This document shows, piece by piece, positions 1 through 11,515 of a stretch of DNA of 64,000 nt. The notes beneath the pieces are model-generated. The model ran no database searches, was not told the DNA's origin, and saw only the letters and a program-made list of their open reading frames with translations. How positions within the stretch are numbered: position 1 is the first letter of the stretch; the number at the start of each line of letters is the position of its first letter. A program made the position numbers and the translations under genes. This stretch comes from Lonicera japonica (taxonomy: Eukaryota; Streptophyta; Magnoliopsida; Dipsacales; Caprifoliaceae): NCBI GenBank assembly GCA_021464415.1, contig CM038471.1, positions 36,925,234 to 36,989,233 of the forward strand, written 5' to 3'.

Positions 1-584
1 AGCAAATGGATAAGCGATTGAGTGGGTGATGAAATCCCAACTCGTTTCAATAGCCGGGCTAGGCTTTAGGTCCAATTATTCATCATTCACCATTCAAAAT
101 AAATGTGCTAAAAAATAAACACATAGCAATTAGAGCACATAGGAATTGACTCGCTGACAGGAGATTCGCGAGTGATAAAAAATGTACCTCCCGCAAGCGG
201 GGTGATGATTCGGTTGAGTCGATCGGGGGGAAATTTCTCCTAAATTTCAGTCGTCCCCGAGAGTCCTACTGACCCAAAATAGAGAGTCTTCAAGTGTTCT
301 ATTCTTTTTTTTTTTCTTCCAAAAATGCAGTCTCTATTTTGTCCAGTTTCCCTTTTGCAACCTTTTTTTTTTTTTTTTTTGGGTTTTTTTTTTTTTTTTT
401 TAACACTTAATCTGGGCAGTCCCAGAACACCATATAAATAAATATTACAGTTTTTAAACAGTCCAAAATGTCCAAAAAAAATAAATTTTACAACCAAATC
501 GAATAATTACAACTAAATCTAACAAATCTCAAAAAGTCTTCACGTCATTTTCATTGGCGTCAACTCCCCGGCAACGGCGCCATT
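1..584 (-). mobile_element. Leader of Athila-like element D (truncated by window edge)
   Basis: This is the untranslated leader just downstream of the primer binding site of a minus-strand Ty3/gypsy element whose body lies outside the window. It holds long T runs on the plus strand (about 306-315 and 362-402) and a small GC-rich hairpin near 188-202. No convincing gag reading frame is present; the 85-codon frame here is mostly a poly-lysine product of the T runs. The assignment rests on the adjacent PBS and LTR. Confidence 0.6.
565..582 (-). other. Primer binding site, tRNA-Asp type (element D)
   Basis: On the minus strand this reads TGGCGCCGTTGCCGGGGA, complementary to the 3' end of plant tRNA-Asp. 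That primer is typical of Athila-like Ty3/gypsy elements. It begins two bases inside the LTR edge, as expected. Confidence 0.9.
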
Positions 585-2161
585 TGATATGGAGCTATCT
601 TCGTCGCTAAAAATAGCTTGATCAAAGACCCTTATGTACCTACAAAATATATTAGTAACGTAGATAGTAGTAGTAAGGGGTCAAATCCACGGGAGTTGTT
701 TTATGAATCAATGAAAACAAAGTTGAGAAAATAATAGATTTAGAATAAAAACCATTTTTTTTTCTTTTAGAAATGCTTACTTTTCTTAGGAATAATTTTA
801 ATACTACTAAAATGTAATGAAAGTAGAGAAAGTTGTCTTGGAGAAATAAAGTGTAGGGATTTCAAGAGTTAAGAATCCACCACCAAATTATCAATGGATC
901 TAGAATAATATATTATTGCACATATATACCCAAAATAAATTCTATACTAGTTTGATTAAATGGAATCACCTATGGTATGTAGAGTGAACCCAAAAGATAA
1001 CCAAATAGTATTTGACAATTTATTTGTTTATAAGAGATTTTTCCTTTCAAGATCTATATTTTCTTCTTTTAGAAATAATAATAATACAAGGTTGTCACTC
1101 ACTTACATTAACATTAAAGAACTAGAAGATAAATTTGGAAAATAAAATGAACTTAAGAAAATCCTATGGTATGTAGCTCATCTCTTAAGTCAAGTATAAA
1201 AACCAAAATGGGATCACCTATGGTATGTAGAGTGATCCAAAGATCTTATTTAAGAAAAATCACAAATGAGTATATTTATGCAATATTATAAAATTCTAAA
1301 TCACAAATAAAAATGAGGCTTCATCTCTCCCCTTGAAAGGGAGATTAGCCTTCCATAAAGATAGAAGAACAAAACAAATAATAAAATAGCTCCTTAAATA
1401 TCTCCAAATATGTGAGTAAAAGAATTTCTCTCAACACTCTACAATATTATCTTCTTCAATAAAATGAAACAATAATACAAGAAGAAGAAAAATATGTAGC
1501 ACTCAAATATTTTCTCTCTCTAGAACAAGCTCTCTTGCTCCAAGCTCTCCTCCTTTCTTTCAAACTCACGTAGGTGGTCTCCTTCTCTTGGCCAAATATG
1601 AATCAATATATGTGTGGAAATGGGAGAGGAACATAATCATGAAAAGTAGACAATGGGGTGAGGGGGTGTAAGAGAATAATAGGCTTTGTCTAGAGAGTGG
1701 GGTGTGTAAGAGAATAATGTGGACATTGTCTAGGTAGTGGAGTGTTGGGTTATGGGTTGAGAGATTAAAAAAATATGAGAGTGGGCACACACACTTTTGG
1801 GATATTTTTCTCTCTTTTTTTCTTTTGCTGCCGGAATATTGCAATGAAATTTCGGATATGAAGATGGCCGAATTTGGAAAAGTGTTGAACTGGAACGTTG
1901 TAGCTCTCGAAATTCTCTTGATTTTAGGCTCAAGAAACGCATGATTCGGAGTTCCGAGCAAAAAGTTATGCTTTAAAAACTATCCGAGCAACTTTAGGTG
2001 TCCTGTCTCACATATTCAACAAAGTTAAGCATTTAATTACATAAATTGAGACAAGAACCTGCAAAACAACTAAATGTCAACATTAGATAATATAATGCAA
2101 TTTTTGACACTTAAATTTCGGCATTTGGGGAATTAAAAATAACAGTTTTGGGTGCTTATCA
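585..2161 (-). mobile_element. 5' LTR of Athila-like element D (complete)
   Basis: The LTR is 1577 bp and is bounded by TGATA at one end and TATCA at the other. On the minus strand it begins TGATAAGCACCC and ends next to the tRNA-Asp PBS. The U5 side contains the phrase 'ggtcaaatccacgggag' (675-691), similar to the conserved phrase near the U5 end of the LTRs of elements A and B. No second copy of this LTR is in the window. Reading frames inside it (for example 1566-1961 and 960-1145) are chance frames. Confidence 0.8.
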
Positions 2162-3440
2162 ATCTTTCAAAACCTAGTTAACCACACAATGAGATATTTT
2201 TGTTATCTTAGTGATGATGTAGCAAAAGAGAATGACACATGGCAAACAAAAATCAAACCAAATTACAAAGAGATTTTAGAGAGGATGTTTGCTCTTTTGA
2301 GATAAGGATTACTCTTTTTATGTGGAAGAGCTCGGTGCTGCATTTATAGATAGAAAAATTAACAAGACTAGCTCTGATTACAAGTGTGAGAACCCGCGCT
2401 TTCGACCCAGGCCCCATTAGCAACAATTCCTCTGGTTTCCCAGTTTATTTTATAAAATAGTTCGTTTTATTATAGGAAAAAATGGTGATGGCTTGTAAAT
2501 GAAATCAAAGTCGCCAATTTGTTTTACTAAATAAACAAAACTGCGTGTTGAAGAGGAATATTTATGGATTAAACGACCTCTTAACACAATCAATGAGAAA
2601 CCAGTTGATTCAAAGGTCTGGGGATTAAGTTATGAATCGGGAAGGTATTAGACACCCAATTCGCCCTTTCTGTCTTTAAGTAGAATATACGTGTAATTAT
2701 AAACGAACATTCGTATGCTTATTGATGTTATCACATATCATACCATAATTTTAGAAAATCGAGATTTGGGGTGAGGATTGAAAATATGTGCTTCGTATTT
2801 TGTCCTTTTGATTTTAGAAATTGGTGTGTATGATTTCAAAAATAATTTTAATAATGATAGATAGCAAAACAGGTGTTTATGATAAAGTTCGGGGCTTTTC
2901 GAAAGCTAATTTGATTTGAAATCGGATATCCGGTAGTCCTCGAGATTCATTTGTCAATAGTGTACCATAGTTTAATTACTTAAACCAGCATTGACGAACC
3001 CAGTACTCTCATATTAGATATTTGGGTAAGCACCGCTATTTATAGATTAAACCGGACAAACACTCATTGATTCCTTCATGGACCGAGATTGATTAAATCG
3101 GGATTTTGTAATTTTACTGATGAATTATAACTGATAAAATAAATACAGATAAAAATTAAAGTCATACTGGGATAAAAATATCTGAGAGCCTTGAAAATAG
3201 AAGAATAGTATTATAAAACACTGTTTCAAAGTCCCAGAGCTTACTAAAGCTTCAAATGGGGTCTGTGCAGGTGTATTTATAGCTGAAAAATATTTATGGG
3301 CTGGGCTGGGGGGTTCTGTCATGTGGACAGATGCTCTTGGAGCATCTGTCTACAAGACAAATGCTTTTTGTGTCTTGTGGATAGATGCTTCTGGGGCATC
3401 TGTCTACAAGACAAATATTTTTGGCCCGAGACGATTTTTG
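2162..3440. other. Gene-free decayed repeat region
   Basis: No gene is visible. A TGTGAGAACCCGCGC string near 2390 and the phrase around 2618-2668 (ending in 'gaaggtattagacaccc') resemble parts of plant gypsy LTRs, but I could not find a matching opposite edge. At 3318-3415 two approximate copies of a roughly 50-bp unit each contain an imperfect 'agatgct...agcatct' hairpin. Confidence 0.4.
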
Positions 3441-3957
3441 CTATTTCAGAAAAATGGGACAGTTCTATCAACGATTTGCTATTTTTAAACAGGTGTACTC
3501 CCACAAGATGGGACAGTTCTGTTAACAATTCTGATTCAATGTTGAGGTGAAGTACTCACACAAGCAGGAACGGTTCTATCAACGATTTCCTATTTGTTAA
3601 ACTGATGTACACCCATAAGTAGGGATGGTTCCGTTAACAATTCTGATTCGGTGTTTAACTGTTGTACTCCCACAGGAAGGCACGGTTTTGTCAACGATAT
3701 GCTGTTTGTTAAACTGATGTACTTCCACAAGCAGGAATGGTTCCGTTAACAGTTCTGATTCGATGTTGAGTTGATTTACTCCTGCAGGCAGGGACGGTTC
3801 TGTCAACATTTTTCTGTTTGTTAAACTGATGTACTCCCACAGGCAGGGATGGTTCCGTTAACAATTTTGATTCAGTGTTGAGCTGATGTACTATCACAGG
3901 CAGGGACGGTTCTGTCAACGATTTTATGTTTGTTAAATTGATGTACTCCCACAAGCA
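3441..3957. repeat. Minisatellite with 112-bp higher-order repeat
   Basis: Two related monomers of about 56 bp alternate. One carries 'ggttccgttaacaattctg' and the other 'cggttctgtcaacgattt'; both begin near 'gatgtactcccacaagcag'. The first monomer recurs at 3627, 3739 and 3851, exactly 112 bp apart, with a diverged copy near 3513. About 4.5 dimers are present. Minus-strand reading frames across the array are by-products of a repeat whose length is not a multiple of three. The array stops where copia-like coding sequence starts. Confidence 0.85.
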
Positions 3958-3960
3958 TGG

Positions 3961-4658
3961 ACTTGGGTGAAGACTCGATCAATTTAGTTTCGAGTTTGAG
4001 ATGAAGGATTTAGGTGGAGCCAAGAAGATTCTTGGAATGGATATAGTAAGGGAGAGGAAGAAGGGAGGATTATGCCTCACTCAAAGCATGCGAGTGTCCC
4101 ATTGGTTCCGCACTTCAAACTCTCGGCAACTATAGCTCCAGAAACAGATGAAGAGGTGGAGTATGCCATGGTGTGTACTCACTAGATATTGCTCAGGCTA
4201 TGAGCATTGTTAGTAAGTTTATGGAAAATCCGGGGAAATAGCATTGGAATCCCGTTAAGTGGATTTTGTGGTACCTACAAGGGACGAAGAATAATGGGTT
4301 GGTGTACCAGAGAATCGAGGAGTCTATTATTTGCTGGTATGTTGACTTGGACTATGCTGGGGATCTTTACAAGCAACGGTTAACCACGGCGCATGTTTTC
4401 ACATTTAGTGGAGGTTCGATTAGCTGGAGGTCGATATTGCAAGGTGTGGTGGCGTTGTCTACTATGGAAGCAAAGTACATTGCAGCAACAAAGGCAAACA
4501 AGGAAGCTTCGTGGCTTCGGGGTTTGATAGGTGATTTAGGAATGGTTCAGGAGAATGTCAATGTATATGTGATAGGCAAAACACTATTCATTTGGCCAAG
4601 AACCATGTTCATCATGGACGGACAAAACACATTGATGTTCAGTTTCATTCATGTGTAA
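3961..4658 (+). pseudogene. Ty1/copia RT-RNase H fragment (degenerate)
   Basis: The start reads in frame as the C-terminal part of copia reverse transcriptase (SFEMKDLGGAKKILGMDI, about 3990-4045). After several frame breaks and at least one stop near 4240, the frame at 4266-4658 gives the connection and RNase H region: VKWILWYLQGT, then YVDLDYAGD with catalytic-type Asp residues, then ALSTMEAKYIAA and KEASWLRGLIGDLG. Integrase, gag and LTRs are absent. It is a 5'-truncated, mutated relic. Family membership is clear; a function is unlikely. Confidence 0.85.
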
Positions 4659-5206
4659 ATTTTTATTAATAATTATAAGAAAATAATAAAGTCGGTTAAC
4701 TATATAAAAATATTGTTATAGATACATGATAAAAATTGATCAAATATATAAGAGAGTTTTATAGTTTTAATAAATTTTTAGAATTGGTAGATAATTAATT
4801 CTATTAAACGTATGTGAATTATTATGCACAGTTTGAGTTAATATTAAATAGCTTTGAAATTTTAATATAGTTTATTAAATATATATATTTCTGCATTGAG
4901 TTTAGGAAAACACTTAATTTAGTACAAACTCCAACTTATATAATTAATTTAACCAAAGAAAGTAGAGTTTAAATTTACTTAAAATACTAATACAATTTTA
5001 ACTTGTTTAATTAGTTTAACAAAATAAAGTAGAGTTTAAATTTATTTGGAATACTTCTACTATAATATAAAAATATATGAAATTATGTTGTTTTTTTCAT
5101 AATGTAAATCTTAAAATTTTGTGTTTAAAATCAAGAGTATATTTGTCTCTACAAAAAAGGGGAAAATACTTAAGTTATTCGTACTTTTATATATAGTATA
5201 GATATA

Positions 5207-5375
5207 GATATTAATTTTCGACCATTAAAATTTTAGATAATAATCTCACCCACTCCGGTCTAAAATTTTTGATCCATCAAATTTCATGAAAGAATTCATC
5301 CGTTCAATCCTTAAACTAAAGTCTATTAGACAAAATTAAATAAAAGTACAATGAAGAGCAGCCAAGTCTAATTAA
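5207..5375. mobile_element. Single arm of hairpin MITE family
   Basis: The sequence from 'attttcgaccattaaaatttta' region onward (about 5213) follows the right half of the long palindrome at 48735-49131 in the same order, down to 'gagcagccaagtc' against 'gagagccaagtcc'. The opposing arm is absent, so this is a half element or a strongly decayed copy. Confidence 0.5.
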
Positions 5376-5416
5376 ATGCAATTAAACAAATCTATACGGC
5401 TAAAGGGTATATAACA

Positions 5417-6163
5417 GGGAGATTGAGCAGACAACATCACATCTTAACAAGCAAAAGTGTGTAAGAAGCAATACCTAAGACCCCAGGAAAACCCCTTTTT
5501 GTGAATCTTAAATTAAGAATCTCGATAAAGTGTTTGTGTTAATTTGGTTTGGTGGGACTGTTTATACTAATACTACTATTATTACCAAGATTTTTTGGTC
5601 CTATTTTTTAGAAGGTTCTGATTTGAGGATGGTTTATCTTTATGCATTTCAAGTGCTATCTATGAATTTCGACTCTGGTAATATAAAGAGGACTTGTAAA
5701 CAATGAATCAAAACTTCATTTCTTTTATATTATTTTGCTACTGTTTAAACAGGAATCATCTCCCACTAAATGTACATATATTCTTTCATTTATATTATTT
5801 TGCTACTATTTTGAGAGGAATCATCTCCCATTAAATGTACATATATTATTTTAGCAACAGGATTGTAAAAGTGAAAAAAAATAAGGAATAACAGAATAAC
5901 TACTGTAACCATGAAATCAAAGTGAAGATTTTGATCAGTTCATTGGGTTGGCCAAATTGAAGGAATGGAAATAATTTGCTGCATTAATTCGTCTGGAAGA
6001 AACTTGAGTTGAAAGACAGCTAAAGGGTAACTGGGAGATTGAACAGACAACATTAAATCTTTACAAGCAAAAGTATGTAAAAAGTAATACCTAAGAACCC
6101 AGAACAACCCTTTTTTGTTAATTTTACAGTATGAATCTCAATAAAGTGTTTGTGTTAATTTGT
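5417..6163. repeat. Direct duplication, two ~135-bp copies
   Basis: Copies at 5417-5553 and 6028-6163 share 'gggagattga(g/a)cagacaacat', then 'caagcaaaagt(g/a)tgtaa', and end in 'ataaagtgtttgtgttaatt'. Their starts are 611 bp apart. The intervening sequence is not itself repeated. Origin unknown. Confidence 0.75.
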
Positions 6164-6577
6164 CTGAAGTATGCCAAATTTTATGCTTGTGATGGATGAA
6201 TACGCACTTTTAGAATAAACAAAAAGCTATAAAAAGAATATTATATGCAGCCATACGCTAGGAACATATGAGTCCCGGTAATTGTCCAAGAATTTTCAGC
6301 CGTAGTTTGCACTTAAAGAGTTAATTAGATGGTCTAATGATTTTGCTGCCAGGTAAATGAGTACATTGGACCAGAAAAAGCAAAACCCATTTTACAGCTT
6401 TTCGAGATGATCGAATGTCCCTTCCCCTCTTTCCTGTGCCAAGAGCTGATATGCATGCACCAATTAACGATGAAAATGATCTTACTAGCTGTATATTGGT
6501 GCTTGCTGAATCTGATACCCTTATGTTTTCCTGGATTTGTCACATGTTTAATTAAATATTTATGACTTTGCTAAACT

Positions 6578-6588
6578 ATATATAAAAG
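6578..6588 (+). promoter_or_regulatory. Candidate TATA box for the proline-rich gene
   Basis: The string 'tatatataaaa' lies about 115-125 bases upstream of the chosen ATG at 6702, leaving room for a 5' leader of about 85 bases. It is a good plant TATA match, though such strings are common in this AT-rich DNA. Confidence 0.45.
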
Positions 6589-6701
6589 TATACATCTAAA
6601 CTTTCACTTTGTGCCCATTCATTGAATTGTTTTCTTGTCTAGAGTAGTTGCTTGCTAAACGGTTACTTGAGTGCTCTTTCGGTACTCTAACCTACAAGTT
6701 A

Positions 6702-7538
6702 ATGGCAAGCCAGCAAGCTCCAGCCCGTCCACGGTTCCTATCAGCTTCATTGCCAGCCCCAGCCCAACCCTCTAACCAAGTTCCACAGCCAAGACCATCT
6801 TTTATGACTCGATCTACTACATTTGGCCAAAACCTTTGGCTTCCTATAACTGCTCAACCTCCACCATCGGCTGCTGTGGCACCACCTCCTCTTTCTGCCA
6901 CAGCTGCACCACCTGCAGCAGCACCACGAGCTGCAGTTGTTCCGGTTATCCCTTCTTCTTCGGTACCACCTCTTTTTCAACCAAGAATATTCTCAACCCC
7001 TAAGTCTCCATTGCCAAATTCTCATGTCCCAAAGCTTGTGTCACCATCCCCTAAACCATCACCACCTCCGTCATCTTTTCAAGCATCACTTAGTGTATCT
7101 ATCACTGTCCCTACCACCATCACCACTGCTCCTCCTACAACTCCAAATTCCTTTCCCAAAAACAACAAATCTCACCCAAGTAATACCCCTTCACAATCTC
7201 CTAAAACAAGCCCAATTTCTCTGCCTCCATCTCCACCATGCGAAATCAACAAGAAACATTATTCAGATTCTAAAGACTCGGGGGTGATGGTTATAACACT
7301 TGCAGGTGATAACGAAGGGGCCACCGTGAAGTTGAGCTCTTCTCGGAAGAAAGGATATTCTATAGATATAAGTGACAAAGAAGGGAATTCAAATCAAAAT
7401 CCAGGAGTTGGATTTGAGATCAACAGTAGTGTGCAGGGTGTGAAAAATTCCACTCTCCACAATTCGTCTTTAACTCACCATAGTCCCGGTGTCCACCTCT
7501 CTGTCTACAGTAAGGCCAATGGTGCCACCAATGAATAA
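6702..7538 (+). CDS. Proline-rich protein of unknown function
   Basis: An intact 278-residue frame without introns. I chose the ATG at 6702 (MASQQAPARP) because its context (aatggc) is better than that of the first in-frame ATG at 6648, which would add 18 residues. Residues 1-190 are low-complexity and rich in Pro, Ala and Ser, with PPP, SPSPKP and PPPSS runs. The C-terminal 85 residues are non-repetitive and look conserved: VMVITLAGDNEGATVKL, then GYSIDISDKEGNSNQ, then GVKNSTLHNSSLTHHSPGVH. This arrangement resembles uncharacterised plant proteins with a Pro-rich head and a conserved tail. No signal peptide or membrane segment is visible, so a cell-wall role is not supported. AATAAA-like strings follow the stop directly. 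This is the only ordinary host gene seen outside the TNL cluster. It could instead be a recent pseudogene copy, but the frame is clean. Confidence 0.7.
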   Translation: MASQQAPARPRFLSASLPAPAQPSNQVPQPRPSFMTRSTTFGQNLWLPITAQPPPSAAVAPPPLSATAAPPAAAPRAAVVPVIPSSSVPPLFQPRIFSTPKSPLPNSHVPKLVSPSPKPSPPPSSFQASLSVSITVPTTITTAPPTTPNSFPKNNKSHPSNTPSQSPKTSPISLPPSPPCEINKKHYSDSKDSGVMVITLAGDNEGATVKLSSSRKKGYSIDISDKEGNSNQNPGVGFEINSSVQGVKNSTLHNSSLTHHSPGVHLSVYSKANGATNE

Positions 7539-8387
7539 AATAAAACCTTTCCGAGCGCGAAGGGAAATAAAGCGAGGGGTATCCACTTTTTTGTGCTTTT
7601 TATTTCATTTATAACAAGTAGTGTGTAAGGGAATAAATTAGTAAAGGGGTGCATGGATTCTGATTTTTCAGAGTTATTTAGGATCCATTAATCTTTTGTG
7701 AGATGAGTAAAGCATGTCCATGCATGATCTGTTTATGTTCGTTGAGGGGGGAAATTTAATATGTATGGCACATGAAGTATTAAATGGTGTGGTTTCCATA
7801 GCCCGTATAACAAATATAATAAACGTTGGTGATTAGATCAACATATTATTGGAGCACTCTTTGTATGTATGTATGCAGTGAAATTTGTGCCTATTTTGAA
7901 TGATGCAATTGCAGTTGTTTGATGTCATATTATCTATAATTCTATACTATATATATAAAACAAGAACAAAACAAAGAGTTTTTTGTATGTCTCTGAAATT
8001 ACAAAAATACTTCTATTGTGCCAAAAAAAGTTTAGAAAATAATGCATAAGTTGGAATTTGAATTCATGTCATAAAACTTGAAAGGTGAATATACTTGCCA
8101 CTTGAACAAATCCAATATTAAGAGATACTCAGTACTGCAAAAAAAAAATATAAAAAAAAGGTGCAACTATTTAACGACCAACGAAAAAACTTGGCATGTA
8201 TACTAGGAGAGGTATACATTGGGGGTCACATTGAAACTGTGTCAGACTTTTCGATTTTTAAATGATCAACCTTTATGTAATATTTTTCGATTTTTAAATG
8301 ATCAACCTTTATGTAATATAATAACATATACTCAACTACTATACCATTTATAATTAATATTAATTTTTTTGTTCAAGTTATATCTCT
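7539..8387. other. Gene-free region with a possible Helitron end
   Basis: From 7938 the sequence 'tctatactatatatataaaa' resembles 5' ends of plant Helitrons, and an inverted counterpart lies near 5184-5206. No CTRR-type 3' end with a hairpin was found, so the call is tentative. At 8246-8322 a 37-bp unit ('tttttcgatttttaaatgatc' region, then 'aacctttatgtaat') is duplicated in tandem. Nothing else is recognisable. Confidence 0.35.
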
Positions 8388-8392
8388 GTCTA

Positions 8393-10362
8393 TGTAATAC
8401 CCGTGGCATTTGCATTTGCATTTCAGCATGAGCATCCTTGTTTTATACGTTTATATGAGTTTGATTTTTTATTTTAATACTTGTCATACAATTTTCATAA
8501 GTTGGATATGATTTGAGATAATTTTTCTTGATAATTATGTTCGGGTTTGATTACCGTGTTCCCACCATTTACACTCTTGGTCGTAATTCGCTTTGTTTTA
8601 TCCATCTTGGTCTTTATTATGATACATTTAATTATTCTATATTCTTAAATGTTTAGCCTACAAATTATAGAGAAATAAACATATTTTAGACAATTGTGCA
8701 ATGTTACCATTTCGATCATATCTTTTCGCTCAGAACTCTGATTTTGGCGTTCTTTATATCGTTAAAAAGAAGACTCGGAGAAATAAAACATCTTCCGAAT
8801 GAAAATTTTCGAGTTCAAACATTTACTAGCTTAAAATTAGCTCCAAAGTTGCATGTAACGCACAGTGACGCGAAAACAGGGGCATTTTGGTGATTTTCCT
8901 TTTTATTCCACTTAATCTCTTCTCTCCCTTTCCTTCATCTTAAAACCTCAATTCATTACAAATTAAACCACTAAATCCATTCTACTACTAGAAATCACAA
9001 GCTAGCAACATCATCAACAAGATTTCATCCTCCTCCTCCTGTGAATTATTCAATTCACCCAGGAATGCTTCAAGCTTTTCATGCTCAACTACTCCAATTC
9101 TTCATCAATCCTTTATTTGAGGCGGGAAAATGAGTAAACTTCTCTTCTCTACTCTAATTTACATTTTTTATACTCTAGATTGTTAATTTTGAGTTTCACC
9201 CACATGAACCCTAAATTTTCTATTTTAGAGAAGAGATGATTTTCTAAATTTCTATTAATTGAACAATGAAGTTGTGGGTAAATACAAGTATTTAGCATAA
9301 TGATGGTATTTGATATATGAACTTGCAAGTATGATTGTTATATGGGTTTTGAAGTCAAGTTTTGATGATGAACAGTGAATTCATCCTAGTACACCTTGCC
9401 CATAAACTATTGGTATAATTGAATAAGTTTACTTTGAAAATTGATTATGGAATTTACTTTAGTGTTGGCACCTAAACTTGGTTTAAAGACACATTTAATG
9501 TAAATTGTGTATTCTATGGATATTGTACTTGTGCTTGTACTTGTGGTTGGTTTGTAAGTTGGGACGGAGAGCCCCTTGGATGCAAAAACCGGAAACCGTG
9601 TACGGAAGCAAGGAAGAGGTGCCACCGCCATGGGGTGAGGAGCCCCTGGAATGGGGACCACCAAATTAGCATTTACGGAGTAACCATTCATTATGTATAT
9701 GTTACTAGTCTGTCTGGAATTTATATTCGGCCACTTATCCTCTACACAATAAAATTAAATGCGTCGATTTTATAAATTATATCTTCTTTAACAAGTGCCA
9801 ACATTGTTTATGATTCTTATATGAGTTTAATGAGGTATGATTATGTTCTTCATTGAATTCCCTTATACTTTGGAGCCTCATTTGTTAGGCTTGTTTGCAA
9901 CTTTAATAGTTCAATTGTTAGTCTAATTTCACCCTCGTGTTTCCATTGGGCTTTTTAGCTCACGTCTTTCCTCCACAGGTACACAATCTGATCGTGTAGT
10001 AGATGACAAGGAAAAGGGGAATGGATGAGGTTACATGCAATAGACTAGATCCTTGGTACCAACTAGACCTTATGTAGTATTCATGTAGAGGACTTTGGTT
10101 TGTTTCTTTTGGGTTTTGTTAATAATATTTTGTAGAGAATTTATGGTTTTATGTATTTATGACTTTTATAGTTAACGAGATTTGATAATGGCATGTGGTT
10201 TGGTTAACAGTTTGTATCGTATAAGTGCATCACATTTTAAGATTTATATTTAGGGAACTTCAGTTGGTCTTATATGCGTCCATTATCCAAATTTATATCC
10301 GCCCGATAGGCGGATATCGTAGCGTCCTTGCTACCCCGAGGTGTGGGATTCGGGGCGTTACA
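8393..10362 (+). mobile_element. Solo LTR of a Ty3/gypsy-type element with 5-bp TSD
   Basis: The LTR begins TGTAATACCCG at 8393 and ends CGGGGCGTTACA at 10362, giving imperfect terminal inverted repeats of the TGTAAYRCCC kind seen on large plant gypsy LTRs. The five bases before it (8388-8392) and after it (10363-10367) are both GTCTA, a perfect target-site duplication. At 1970 bp it contains no PBS, coding domain or second LTR, so it is a solo LTR left by recombination between the two LTRs. Short frames inside it (8696-8893, 9407-9691) are chance frames. The orientation is arbitrary. Confidence 0.85.
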
Positions 10363-10367
10363 GTCTA

Positions 10368-11089
10368 TTAGTGCGGGAGACAGATTGTGTTTTCGCTATT
10401 TCCCATTGTCTATTTATATTTGTTTAGCTAGCTATAATACATAAAACATATATAACATTGCATATGTAATATATACCAATTAATTAAACCTGATATTCCT
10501 TTGTTAACATATGTATTATAACATTTGTAATTGTTTGTACGTAATCTTTTCAATGATAATTGGAAATCACTTTTGGATCATATTATCTTGACCAAAATTA
10601 TTAATTAGTGATCCACTTGAAACACTGACAGACAGACTGGCTGACTATATATATACATACACATTGGAGGATTATTTGACTAGAGGATAGCAGAGGGCCA
10701 ACTCCCTGCCATTAGGGTGTTCTTTTCCTCATTTAGGTGGACTTATATATATATCTTTCCTTTTCTTATAAGAGTACGTTTGATAAAAATTTAAAAAATA
10801 ACAACAAAAGCAGTTAATTTTTATGAAAAATTGAAATATAAGTTGAAATAAGTAATATCTTCTTAATTTTTAACTTTTTCTGCGGAAATTTTTTCTTTAT
10901 GGGTTAAGGAAGAAAAATATTCCGTAAAAAATAACGAATGATGGAAGACATCTACTTATAAAAATAATCATAAAATATATCTCTACCATTTATGGTTTAT
11001 ATATATATCATAACTTGCAAATTAAATTATTAGTAATCAATTCATGTTAGAAAACAATTTGAATCTACGATATATATATATACCAAAAA
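10368..11089. other. Gene-free AT-rich spacer
   Basis: No gene, long repeat or recognisable element edge is seen; only short TA runs (10645-10656, 10746-10758, 11070-11082). Confidence 0.5.
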
Positions 11090-11515
11090 GAGCATCTCCA
11101 ATGCGAGTATGAATTGGATATACCAAGAAAAGCATCTACAATATGTTAGGGAACATAACGGATACTATATACAATAAGAGCATCGATCTCCAATGCTAGT
11201 ATGAATTAGATATACCAAAAATATTGACATGTAAGCATGTCTAAAGATATGGTTCCTAGGTGGCACTAAAAAACTTGCTCATAGTCTTTTTTTTTTTTTT
11301 ATCTCCAATGGTGTTTAAAAAATGATATGTTAAAGTAAAAATGATGACGTGGCATCTAGATATTGTCTATGAGCTCTTAAAAACATCTTCCCTTTTTTTT
11401 TTGCTACATCACCTTCATGGTCATTATCCATATTTGTATTGGAGATGGGTTTTTTAACTCACTCTCTATATGACACTCTATTTTTGTCCAATTCATGGTC
11501 GAATTGGAGATGCTC
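11090..11515. mobile_element. MITE-like element with GAGCATCTCCAAT ends
   Basis: The left end GAGCATCTCCAATG (11090) and the right end ATTGGAGATGCTC (to 11515) are inverted repeats of a kind common on small plant DNA transposons. The left end is itself duplicated: a second copy with a 3-base insertion starts near 11178 and repeats the following 'agtatgaatt(g/a)gatatacca'. Total length is 426 bp. The TSD is unclear, so I do not assign a superfamily. The 62-codon frame at 11439-11627 is a chance frame. Confidence 0.6.

Larger units (their letters stand above)
4659..6577. other. Intergenic region with several short duplications
   Basis: No gene is visible. A unit of about 76 bp containing 'aagtagagtttaaattta' is repeated at 4930-5055. 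A stretch at 5727-5853 holds a 64-bp tandem duplication around 'ggaatcatctccca'. A segment of about 135 bp at 5417-5553 recurs in direct orientation at 6028-6163. At 5207-5375 lies one arm of the hairpin MITE family described at 48735-49131. The 69-codon minus frame at 6334-6543 has no recognisable content. Confidence 0.6.

Noticed and set aside
240..497. 85-codon minus-strand frame with lysine runs
   Set aside because: The product is the translation of poly-T tracts in a retroelement leader; no conserved content.
3596..3954. Overlapping minus-strand frames of 70 and 81 codons with repeated LTEPSLP residues
   Set aside because: Products of a 112-bp minisatellite whose length is not a multiple of three, so no stable repeat protein is encoded.
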